A stretch of DNA of 9,951 nucleotides from Desulfobacteraceae bacterium (lineage in GTDB: Bacteria; Desulfobacterota; DSM-4660; Desulfatiglandales; Desulfatiglandaceae): NCBI GenBank assembly GCA_020349865.1, contig CP070700.1, positions 988,152-998,102 of the forward strand. The letters run 5' to 3'. Under the pieces are notes generated by a model. That model had not been told where the DNA came from and did no database searches. It worked only from the letters and a program-made list of their open reading frames with translations. Numbering within the stretch: position 1 is the first letter of the stretch; each line of letters starts with the position of its first letter. The position numbers and the translations under genes were made by a program. Shown piece by piece: positions 1 to 6,807 of the stretch.

Positions 1-1241
1 GTGAGGAATTTATTGACCGCATCAATACCATCAAAGGCGCTGTGGGGACGATAAAGGACTACGTGTTTGTGGGCTCTACCGACATTAAGCCGGATTATGC
101 AGAGGGCTTTGAGGTGTTTTTAGATAAAGGGTCTATAGAAAATCCCAATGTGCCTATTGGGCTCATGGATGAGGCCGGGCTCTATTTTACCTCCGGTACC
201 ACGGGCACACCAAAACCTATCCTGCTGACCCACCGGAACTTGGAATTTTCATGCATCCTTGAAAACCGTCACCATAACCAGACCCATAAGGACAACTTCC
301 TGTGCATTCCACCCCTTTATCACACCGGAGCCAAAATGCACTGGTTTGGAAATTTTATTGTCGGCGCTAAGGCAGTGATTTTAAAGGGTGTCAAACCCCA
401 GTGGATTCTTGAGGCCGTGTCCGAAGAAAAGGCTACCATAGTCTGGTTACTGGTGCCCTGGGCACAGGATATTTTGATTGCCATTGAAAATGGAGAGGTG
501 AAATTGGCGGATTATGAACTGGATCAGTGGCGTCTTATGCACATCGGAGCCCAGCCTGTGCCTCCAAGTCTTGTGAAAAACTGGAAAAAGGTCTTTCCCT
601 CTCACGACTACGATACCACTTACGGGTTGAGCGAAACAACGGGTCCCGGCTGTGTTCACTTGGGTATAGAAAACCTTCACAAAGTGGGCGCCATTGGTAT
701 GCCAGGATTCGACTGGGAATACCGGATTGTGGACTCCAATCTTAAACAGGTGCCTCAAGGCGAGCCTGGCGAATTAATGGTCAGAGGCCCCGGGGTCATG
801 AAAGAATACTATAAAAACCAGGAGGCCACTAAAGATACAATCATCGATGGTTGGCTCCTCACGGGCGATATGGCCAAGGTGGATGAGAATGGATTTATCT
901 GGCTTGTGGACAGAAAAAAGGATGTTATCATCACGGGCGGAGAAAATATCTTCCCTGTGGAGATAGAAGACTTTCTCATGGAGAATCAAAAAATACAGGA
1001 TGCTGCCGTAATTGGCATTCCCAATGAGCGGTTAGGCGAAATTGTGGCTGCAATTGTAAAAGCAAAACCTGGACAGGAGATAACTGAAGAAGAATTTATG
1101 GCCTATTGTGAGGCCTTACCACGATATAAGAGGCCGCGGGCGGTCTTCTTTGGCGATGTCCCCAGGAATCCCACCGGCAAGATCGAAAAACCAAAGCTCA
1201 GGAAAAAATATGCAGGCATGTCTCAAAGTTTTAAAATATAA
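1..1241 (+). CDS. AMP-forming acyl/aryl-CoA ligase (ANL superfamily), 5'-truncated by window edge
   Basis: This is the C-terminal three quarters of an adenylate-forming CoA ligase, which activates a carboxylic acid with ATP to an acyl-AMP and then transfers it to CoA. The frame is open to the left edge (codons from base 3 read EEFIDRINTIKGA before the first in-frame GTG at 42), so the true start lies outside; roughly 120-150 residues are missing compared with the usual 500-560. Visible motifs are the phosphate-binding loop TSGTTGTPKP (bases 189-218), the adenine-binding motif TTYGLSETTG, the GWLLTGD aspartate motif, the hinge DRKKDVIITGGENIFPVEIE, and the C-terminal PRNPTGKIEK with the catalytic lysine. 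The protein is cytosolic. It lies 43 bases upstream of iorA on the same strand, which suggests one operon and an aromatic or amino-acid-derived acid as substrate. The family assignment is firm; the substrate (arylacetate, benzoate-like or fatty acid) cannot be read from the sequence. Confidence 0.9.
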   Translation, partial: EEFIDRINTIKGAVGTIKDYVFVGSTDIKPDYAEGFEVFLDKGSIENPNVPIGLMDEAGLYFTSGTTGTPKPILLTHRNLEFSCILENRHHNQTHKDNFLCIPPLYHTGAKMHWFGNFIVGAKAVILKGVKPQWILEAVSEEKATIVWLLVPWAQDILIAIENGEVKLADYELDQWRLMHIGAQPVPPSLVKNWKKVFPSHDYDTTYGLSETTGPGCVHLGIENLHKVGAIGMPGFDWEYRIVDSNLKQVPQGEPGELMVRGPGVMKEYYKNQEATKDTIIDGWLLTGDMAKVDENGFIWLVDRKKDVIITGGENIFPVEIEDFLMENQKIQDAAVIGIPNERLGEIVAAIVKAKPGQEITEEEFMAYCEALPRYKRPRAVFFGDVPRNPTGKIEKPKLRKKYAGMSQSFKI

Positions 1242-1284
1242 GATTGCTTCGTCAAACCTCTAACCAGAAATAATGGGGGATAAA

Positions 1285-3135
1285 ATGCATAAACTATTGA
1301 CCAACGAGCCAGGGAAGCAAATGCTTTTGCTGGGCAACGAGGCCATTGCCCGTGGGGCACTGGAGGCGGGAGTATCCTTTGCCACCTGCTACCCGGGAAC
1401 GCCTTCTTCAGAGATTCCTGAAAACTTCTTTAGAATCAGCCAGGAGAGCGACCTCTACTTTGAATACTCAACCAATGAGAAGGTCGCCTTGGAAGTGGGA
1501 GCAGGCGCGGCTATCTCCGGATTGAGGACCATGGTGACCATGAAGCATGTAGGACTTAATGTGGCAGCAGATCCATTAATGACCCTTGCTTACACTGGTG
1601 TAAAAGGAGGCATGGTTATTATCAATGCTGATGATCCCTCCCTCTTCTCAAGCCAGAACGAACAGGACAACCGTTACTATGCCAGGCTGTCAAGTCTTCC
1701 TATGTTGGAACCGACCAACGTCCAGGAAATGAAAGATTTGACCATCGCCGCGTTTGACCTGTCAGAGGAACTGGAACTCCCGGTGATCATAAGGACCACG
1801 ACCCGTTTAAACCACATCAGGGCGGCTGTGGAATTGGGCGATTTGAAGGCGATCAAGACCAGGGATACTTTCGAGAAAAAGCCTTTTCACTTTGTATGCG
1901 TTCCAGCCGTATCACGCAACCTGCACAAGCTCCTTTTGGAGAGATATGATAAGGCATTGGAAAAATCTGAAAATTGGTCACATAACCAGATAATCGGTGA
2001 TGGAACGTGGGGCATTGTGGCCAATGGTGTAAGCTTCAATTATGTGCGGGATGCCGTTTCCGATCTGGGGATCTCGGACAATGTCATCATCCTGAAGCTT
2101 GTGTTCTCATACCCCATGCCCAAGGAGCTATGCACACGGTTTCTGAAGCAGGTTGACAAGGTCCTGGTGGTTGAAGAGCTTGAGCCAGTAAATGAAAATG
2201 ACCTGAAGTCCATTGCCCAGGAAGGTGGAATCACCATTCCCATTAAGGGAAAGGGCGTGAGCGACCTCTCAAAACTATTTGAATATGATCCCGCTATGGT
2301 GCGAAAGGCTATTGCTGAATACTTTGGCGTGGATTACACCGAGCCTGAAATGCCTGATTTGTCAGATTTACCTGAACTGCCGGGAAGACCGCCGAATCTC
2401 TGCGCCGGGTGCCCCCATCGAGCCACCTATTACGCCATCAAGCAAGTCTATGGGCCAGAGACTATTTATCCCACCGATATCGGTTGTTACACCTTAGGTC
2501 TGCTTCCGCCCATTTCAATGGCCGACCTTGTCATCTGTATGGGCTCTTCTGTTAGCACCGGTTGCGGCTTTTCCCGTGCCACCAGTCAAAAGGTGGTCTC
2601 ATTCATTGGCGATTCCACCTTCTTCCATTCAGGAATTACCGGACTCATCGATGCGGTTCATAATAACCACAAATTCACCCTCGTAATCCTGGACAATGGA
2701 ACCACAGCAATGACTGGCCACCAGCCCCATCCCGGTGTGAACACCGATCCCATGGGGGTTGAGCTGACACAACTCTCCATCGAAGACCTGGTAAAAGGGC
2801 TCGGTGTTAAGGACGTCCACGTGGTCAAGCCATTTAAGTTAAAAAAAACCATTGAAGCGGTCAAGGCCACCATGGAGTACGATGGAATATCGGTCATCAT
2901 TTCGAAAGAATTCTGCCCGCTTTTTGCAAAGGCCACTGGCCAGTTTAGAAAGACCAAGCCCTTCCATGTGAATCTCAACAAATGCAAGAATCACCGGGAC
3001 TGTATCAATCTGTTGGCCTGCCCGGCCATGTATTTAGACGGTGATCAGGTTGAAATCGATATGAATCTATGTATTGGGTGTTCTGTTTGTGCTCAGGTAT
3101 GCCCAGAAAATGCGATTTTGCCAGTGAAAGGATAA
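1285..3135 (+). CDS. iorA: Indolepyruvate:ferredoxin oxidoreductase, alpha subunit
   Basis: Large subunit of the thiamine-diphosphate enzyme that oxidatively decarboxylates aryl pyruvates (from Trp, Phe, Tyr) to aryl-acetyl-CoA and reduces ferredoxin. The N-terminal part holds the pyruvate-oxidoreductase-like domain with GNEAIARGALEAG and CYPGTPSSE. The LCAGCPHRA motif is at residues 372-380. The ThDP/Mg site begins GDSTFFHSG (442 on) and continues to LDNGTTAMTGHQPHPG. The C-terminus carries ferredoxin-type cysteines: C596-C599-C602-C606 is a complete [4Fe-4S] motif, while the preceding motif reads C567-x5-C573-x5-C579 with His570 where a second Cys is expected. I chose ATG 1285 (616 aa) because GGGGGA sits about 5 bases upstream; ATG 1273 lies 12 bases earlier with no ribosome binding site. 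It is followed 14 bases later by iorB. The protein is cytosolic and its length is normal. Confidence 0.93.
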   Translation: MHKLLTNEPGKQMLLLGNEAIARGALEAGVSFATCYPGTPSSEIPENFFRISQESDLYFEYSTNEKVALEVGAGAAISGLRTMVTMKHVGLNVAADPLMTLAYTGVKGGMVIINADDPSLFSSQNEQDNRYYARLSSLPMLEPTNVQEMKDLTIAAFDLSEELELPVIIRTTTRLNHIRAAVELGDLKAIKTRDTFEKKPFHFVCVPAVSRNLHKLLLERYDKALEKSENWSHNQIIGDGTWGIVANGVSFNYVRDAVSDLGISDNVIILKLVFSYPMPKELCTRFLKQVDKVLVVEELEPVNENDLKSIAQEGGITIPIKGKGVSDLSKLFEYDPAMVRKAIAEYFGVDYTEPEMPDLSDLPELPGRPPNLCAGCPHRATYYAIKQVYGPETIYPTDIGCYTLGLLPPISMADLVICMGSSVSTGCGFSRATSQKVVSFIGDSTFFHSGITGLIDAVHNNHKFTLVILDNGTTAMTGHQPHPGVNTDPMGVELTQLSIEDLVKGLGVKDVHVVKPFKLKKTIEAVKATMEYDGISVIISKEFCPLFAKATGQFRKTKPFHVNLNKCKNHRDCINLLACPAMYLDGDQVEIDMNLCIGCSVCAQVCPENAILPVKG

Positions 3136-3149
3136 AAAGGGAGGCTTCT

Positions 3150-3737
3150 ATGGAAACAAAAAGGATAGTATTTATTGGCGTGGGCGGTCAGGGAAACCTC
3201 CTTGCTTCGCGTCTACTGGGAGAGGCTGCTCTTTCTTTAGATATACCCGCTGTTGTAAGCGAGATACATGGCATGGCCCAGCGAGGCGGTATTGTGGAAT
3301 CGGCCGTCTTATTGGGAGATGTGACAAGCCCCATCGTCTCCAGTGCCGAAGCTGATGTATTATTAGGCTTTGAGCCCTTAGAGACCCTGAGGGGCCTTGA
3401 AAAATGCAACAAAAACACGATTGTGATAACCAATACCCACCCCCTTCCTCCTTTTACTGTTGCTGTTGGCCAGGGCACATATCCCCCGGTGGATAAAAGT
3501 CTTGACATAATTCGAGACAAGGTGAAAAAGGTTATCGCACTTGACGGGAATGCCATGGCGGCCCAGGCTGGCAACCCCCTGTCTCTGAACATGGTGATGT
3601 TGGGTGCCCTTATCGGTTCGGGGACTATTCCCATTGGTGCGGAAGACATGAAAAAGACTATCTCGACCACCACCAAGAAGACCTTCCTGGAATCCAATCT
3701 AAAGGCATTTGACCTTGGCCTTGAATCCGCACGATAG
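3150..3737 (+). CDS. iorB: Indolepyruvate:ferredoxin oxidoreductase, beta subunit
   Basis: Small subunit of the IOR complex, of the pyruvate/ketoisovalerate oxidoreductase gamma-subunit family. The N-terminus has the characteristic GVGGQGNLLASRLLGEAA glycine-rich loop (about residues 10-27), followed by SEIHGMAQRGG, a hallmark of 2-oxoacid:acceptor oxidoreductase gamma domains. The C-terminal half has GNPLSLNMVMLGALIGSG, also typical. I place the start at ATG 3150 (195 aa), which has a good AAGGGAGG ribosome binding site 5-6 bases upstream. The frame is open further back to 3069, but that would overlap the iorA ferredoxin domain. The 14-base gap from the iorA stop indicates co-transcription and stoichiometric expression. 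The product should form an IorA2B2 cytosolic complex. I see no convincing rho-independent terminator in the 60 bases after the stop. Confidence 0.93.
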   Translation: METKRIVFIGVGGQGNLLASRLLGEAALSLDIPAVVSEIHGMAQRGGIVESAVLLGDVTSPIVSSAEADVLLGFEPLETLRGLEKCNKNTIVITNTHPLPPFTVAVGQGTYPPVDKSLDIIRDKVKKVIALDGNAMAAQAGNPLSLNMVMLGALIGSGTIPIGAEDMKKTISTTTKKTFLESNLKAFDLGLESAR

Positions 3738-3799
3738 GTATGGGGTTTTGTAGGCGCTTCTAATGCCATAATGGTAATTGCTGGCTTTTGTTATCAGAG

Positions 3800-3828
3800 T
3801 TGACAGCTGATGCCAGGCCGGATATGAT
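3800..3828 (+). promoter_or_regulatory. Sigma-70-type promoter for parA-like gene
   Basis: TTGACA at 3800-3805 is separated by exactly 17 bases from TATGAT at 3823-3828: a perfect -35 and a five-of-six -10 at the optimal spacing. The predicted transcription start is about 3835, giving a leader of about 60 bases before the ATG at 3894. This separates the ParA gene from the iorAB operon despite their shared strand. Prediction from consensus only. Confidence 0.7.
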
Positions 3829-3854
3829 ATAAGATAGATTAAGGGATTTGGAAA

Positions 3855-3876
3855 TAGGTGTAATACTTCTCACCTA
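3855..3876 (+). repeat. Inverted repeat in the parA leader
   Basis: TAGGTG (3855-3860) and CACCTA (3871-3876) are perfect complements around a 10-base spacer. They lie in the predicted untranslated leader, ending 6 bases before the AGGGAG ribosome binding site (3883-3888). It could be a protein operator or a small RNA hairpin; the arms are short, so chance is possible. Confidence 0.4.
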
Positions 3877-3893
3877 ATGCATAGGGAGTGGCT

Positions 3894-4652
3894 ATGGTCC
3901 TTACTATAACCAACACCAAGGGCGGCGTTGGCAAAACCACAACCGCCGTCAACCTGGCCGCTGGATTTGCCCATAGGAATCGGCGGACCCTGCTGGTAGA
4001 CCTTGATCCCCAAGCCCATGCCACTCGATGCTTTCTGCGAGATGTGCCTGAGCGAAACATCAGCGATCTCATCATGGACAGGCCCTCTCTTGCCGCCCGT
4101 TCGGTCTCCACTACTGAGAACCCTCACCTCGACATCGTCCCGGCTACCACCAAACTGACTGAGACAGCGGAACTCCTTTCCGGCCGCATCCGTCGGGAGG
4201 AACGGTTGCGGAGAGCCCTGGAACCTTTAAAGGATCATTATCGCGAGATCATCCTGGACTGTCCACCGGCGTTAGGAAACCTCACTTACAACGCCGTGGT
4301 TGCTGCTGATCTCCTTCTCGTACCAGTTCAGCCAGGGGTTGGCGCTGTGAATGGGTTGGACGCACTGCTTGAAACCGCTCAAGAGCTCCGTGACGAGGCA
4401 AGCGTTCCCTACCGCATTCTTATCACAATGTTTGACATCAGGACGACGCGCACCAACGCCATTTTTGATGAACTCTTAGAAGAGTATAGACGAAGACTCC
4501 TTAAAACAACTATTTTCAAAAGCGAACCCCTCAATCAGGCTAACCTTGCCGCAAAGCCCGTTTCACAATTTGCACCCTATTCAAGGGGGGCCTTCGATTA
4601 TGAGGCTCTCTGCCATGAACTTCTTAGAATACGCATTCGGCCAAGTTCCTAA
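3894..4652 (+). CDS. ParA/Soj-family ATPase, no ParB partner in window
   Basis: A deviant Walker-A P-loop ATPase of the ParA/MinD/Soj family, 252 aa. These proteins dimerise on ATP and position DNA, plasmids or protein clusters in the cell. Visible motifs: KGGVGKTT at residues 9-16 with the signature Lys9 and Lys14, Walker A' VDLDPQ (35-40), and Walker B IILDCPP (119-125). There is no N-terminal helix-turn-helix, so it is the short Soj-like type. ATG 3894 is preferred because AGGGAG lies 5 bases upstream; GTG 3888 is within that ribosome binding site. It has its own promoter (3800-3828) and is convergent with the histidine kinase, 67 bases from stop to stop. No parB, parS-like repeat or replication gene accompanies it, so it is an orphan; it may position a chemosensory or other cytoplasmic complex rather than segregate a replicon. 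The family is certain, the cargo unknown. Confidence 0.85.
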   Translation: MVLTITNTKGGVGKTTTAVNLAAGFAHRNRRTLLVDLDPQAHATRCFLRDVPERNISDLIMDRPSLAARSVSTTENPHLDIVPATTKLTETAELLSGRIRREERLRRALEPLKDHYREIILDCPPALGNLTYNAVVAADLLLVPVQPGVGAVNGLDALLETAQELRDEASVPYRILITMFDIRTTRTNAIFDELLEEYRRRLLKTTIFKSEPLNQANLAAKPVSQFAPYSRGAFDYEALCHELLRIRIRPSS

Positions 4653-4719
4653 AGAGATAACACCTCTTAATCGTAGATCTTCCTGTCTTATTTTCAAAGA
4701 GCTAAAGGGTTACCATATC

Positions 4720-6366
4720 TTAACTAAAGCGGGGAGGTTTTTTATTCGGCGGAGCGCTGGTTTGTTTGGTGCCTTCGTCTCTGATGGGCAAGGTAATAGT
4801 GAATTTCGTACCCGCATTGACCTTGGAAGAAACCTGGATGTCCCCACCGTGCTCTTTGACTACTTTGTGGGTAACTGCCAGGCCCAGGCCAGTACCCTCC
4901 TGTCCCCTGCTGGAAAAGAAAGGCGTGAAGATTTTTTCAAAGTGTTCGTCCTCTATGCCACCTCCGTTGTCGCTTACCACCACTATGACATTGTTATTGA
5001 CCCTGTCCAACCGGCTGCTAACAGTGACCACGCCGGATTTATCAGGTACGGCCTCAAGCGCATTGGAAATAAGATTGAACAGGGCCTGTTGCAGCCCGGC
5101 TGCCTCCGCCTGGATAGGCGGCACATAACCCAGATCCATCATTAAGATCACGCCCCGCTCACCTGCCCCAATCTTCTCCAACTCTACGATTTCCTCGATG
5201 ATACCATTGATGTTGACAGACTGGAATAGCGGTTTACGTTCTTTGCTAAAGGCGAGCATGTTCAGAACGAGTTGATTGACCTGCCGAAGGGCACGCTGCA
5301 CGATCGGCCATGCCGTCTTGGCCTTTTCGATACTTACCTGCTGGAGCCCGCAGTCCACGAGTTCCATCCCACCACTAAGGGCCTGGAGAATGTTCTTAAT
5401 GTGATGTGACAGGAAGGCGACCGTTTCGCCCATCGCGGCCATTCGCTCACTTTGCACCAGCGACTTATATAATCGAACGTTTTCCACAGCCAGGCCGGTC
5501 TGATACCCGATTACGGTCAACAGCTGAAGGTCATTGCGGGTGAACGTGTGCTCGGAAATACTGCAGCTGGCCTGGATGATCCCGAGGATACGTTCGCGAC
5601 CTTTGATGGGCACACAGATAGTCGACCGGATACCGATGGAGTGTATGCTATCATCGGAAGCGAACCGGTCGTCACTCTCCGCGTTGGATACCAATACGCC
5701 GACTTGCTTGCCGATGACCTCCTTGATTATCTTTCGAGAAAGCGGGACGCGTTTCTGAAAGGCCGAATTCCTTGCCTTCGAGGCCTTGACGCTGAGCTTA
5801 CCGTCTTCCTCAATCAACATGGCAAAACTGTTATCTGGCTCCATAACCTCGAAGATCTTATCGAGCGTTACTCGAAGCAGGTTGTCAATGCTCAAAATAG
5901 TACTGGCATTCGTGACCAGATCATAGATGATGCGGAGGCTTTCGGCCTGGTGGGTTTTGCCGATCTCTTTGGCTGACATGATCACAGAATCTTCGTTACT
6001 AGGGACGGACGCCACAATAGTGGAACCAAAATGCTCGACTTCTTCCTCCTCGTGTACGTTGGCAGTTTGGCTTGGCACCGCACCATCCCTGAACTCCAGT
6101 GTCGTTTCCCCGCAACGAATTTGATTCCCAGAAAACAAAGGCATCGGTCGTGATATCTCCATGCCATCCATGAACGTGCCGTTGGCCGAGCCAAGATCCT
6201 CGATCAACCACCGCCCGTTGCGGTAAAAAACGCGGGCATGCCGACGCGAAATTCTCTCGTCGGCCAAGGGAAGAGTCTTTCTTTGACGGCCAATTTCGTT
6301 TCCCGACTTCTTCAACTCAAATATACATCCCCTCCGGGGACCCTGAATGACCTGTAAAGACGCCAT
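4720..6366 (-). CDS. Soluble FHA-GAF sensor histidine kinase
   Basis: A 548-aa cytosolic signalling kinase. Residues 1-95 form a forkhead-associated domain (phosphothreonine binding) with EIGRQ (24-28), ERISRRHARV (37-46) and SANGTFMDG (60-68). A linker with an acidic patch (EEEEV, 106-110) leads to a GAF domain at about 145-300. The dimerisation/phosphoacceptor helix has MGETVAFLSHHIKN, with His321 the likely phosphorylated residue. The HATPase_c domain shows the N box NLISNALEA (431-439), G1 SDNGGGI (465-471), the F box TPFFSS and G2 GTGLGL (491-496). There is no receiver domain and no membrane segment. I choose ATG 6366 because GGTGAGG precedes it by 6 bases and the FHA fold begins there; ATG 6390 has no nearby ribosome binding site. 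No response regulator adjoins it, so it is an orphan kinase. A sigma-54-like promoter and a palindrome lie upstream. Confidence 0.92.
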   Translation of the reverse strand: MASLQVIQGPRRGCIFELKKSGNEIGRQRKTLPLADERISRRHARVFYRNGRWLIEDLGSANGTFMDGMEISRPMPLFSGNQIRCGETTLEFRDGAVPSQTANVHEEEEVEHFGSTIVASVPSNEDSVIMSAKEIGKTHQAESLRIIYDLVTNASTILSIDNLLRVTLDKIFEVMEPDNSFAMLIEEDGKLSVKASKARNSAFQKRVPLSRKIIKEVIGKQVGVLVSNAESDDRFASDDSIHSIGIRSTICVPIKGRERILGIIQASCSISEHTFTRNDLQLLTVIGYQTGLAVENVRLYKSLVQSERMAAMGETVAFLSHHIKNILQALSGGMELVDCGLQQVSIEKAKTAWPIVQRALRQVNQLVLNMLAFSKERKPLFQSVNINGIIEEIVELEKIGAGERGVILMMDLGYVPPIQAEAAGLQQALFNLISNALEAVPDKSGVVTVSSRLDRVNNNVIVVVSDNGGGIEDEHFEKIFTPFFSSRGQEGTGLGLAVTHKVVKEHGGDIQVSSKVNAGTKFTITLPIRDEGTKQTSAPPNKKPPRFS

Positions 6367-6377
6367 ATGCAACCTCA

Positions 6378-6434
6378 CCGATAGGTTCATCGTAACTGAA
6401 TTGATCTCTTTGTGGAAAAAATGACTCCTATCGG
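6378..6434 (-). repeat. 8-bp inverted repeat in kinase leader, abutting the RBS
   Basis: CCGATAGG (6378-6385) and CCTATCGG (6427-6434) are perfect 8-bp complements 41 bases apart. In the kinase transcript the second arm ends inside GGTGAGG, the ribosome binding site for ATG 6366, so pairing could reduce translation. The loop is long, and no U-tract or known riboswitch core is recognised. Confidence 0.4.
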
Positions 6435-6480
6435 AAATTTCAATACTGGAAGGTAAGAATGCTCCGCTACTGAATCACTC

Positions 6481-6497
6481 AGCAGGAATCATGCCAA
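6481..6497 (-). promoter_or_regulatory. Candidate sigma-54 (-24/-12) promoter for the histidine kinase
   Basis: Read on the minus strand, the element is TTGGCATGATTCCTGCT. Against the sigma-54 consensus TTGGCACG-N4-TTGCT it keeps the essential GG and GC dinucleotides exactly 10 bases apart and differs at two positions. The start of transcription would be near 6470, about 100 bases before the kinase ATG. Sigma-54 promoters require an enhancer-binding ATPase; a palindrome lies at a suitable distance upstream (6601-6620). Confidence 0.55.
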
Positions 6498-6600
6498 AAT
6501 GGTGTAAGGAACTAATTTATGATAATTACAGGTAACTGATCCTTTTTCTTAGATAATATGAAAATAAAAGCCTATGTAAATTGGATTTGGAGCCTGGCTC

Positions 6601-6620
6601 TATGTCAAATCTTTGACATA
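6601..6620. promoter_or_regulatory. Perfect palindrome, possible upstream activator/operator site
   Basis: TATGTCAAATCTTTGACATA: 9-bp arms (6601-6609, 6612-6620) around a 2-base centre. It contains TGT-N10-ACA, the spacing known for NifA-type and some other dimeric helix-turn-helix regulators. It lies about 140 bp upstream of the predicted sigma-54 start, which is typical for an enhancer-binding-protein site. The binding protein is unknown; a CRP/FNR-like dimer would be an alternative. Confidence 0.5.
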
Positions 6621-6807
6621 ACAGTTCTGCTCGCGCCGACCTATACTTTTCCGGCATAGGCAAGATTCTTTATGACTTGGGACTTGTCAACTAAGGGGGC
6701 CAAAACAAGCCCAAAAATGTAGGTTAGAGAAGAGGGAAAAAAGGGACTAAAGGCTCATGCTTTGTAACCTATGAAACCGGTTAAAAACACAAAAGTTATC
6801 CTTATAA

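Larger units (their letters stand above)
6367..6807. other. 440-bp non-coding region between kinase and cNMP-domain gene
   Basis: No convincing gene in any frame. The stretch holds the kinase leader with its 8-bp inverted repeat, the candidate sigma-54 promoter (6481-6497) and the palindrome at 6601-6620. It also holds an AT-rich segment after the cNMP gene stop that includes the 8-bp palindrome AACCGGTT near 6776. I see no clear rho-independent terminator for the upstream minus-strand gene. The longest minus-strand open frame here (6526-6657, 43 codons) lacks a ribosome binding site. Confidence 0.6.

Noticed and set aside
3188..3769. Minus-strand open frame of 193 codons
   Set aside because: It is antisense to iorB throughout, and its residues look like reverse-complement noise.
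4652..4668. AAGAG/CTCTT hairpin after the parA stop as a terminator
   Set aside because: A 5-bp AU-rich stem with no T-tract on either strand is too weak to call.
4546..5145. Plus-strand open frame of 199 codons overlapping the end of parA and the kinase gene
   Set aside because: It lies antisense to the well-supported histidine kinase, shows no recognisable domain, and overlaps the parA coding end in another frame.
6613..6647. TTGACA...TATACT as a plus-strand sigma-70 promoter
   Set aside because: The spacer is 23 bases, outside the workable range, and no plus-strand gene follows.
6526..6657. Minus-strand open frame of 43 codons in the 440-bp gap
   Set aside because: No ribosome binding site; it runs across the palindrome and is arginine/lysine/serine-rich without any recognisable pattern.
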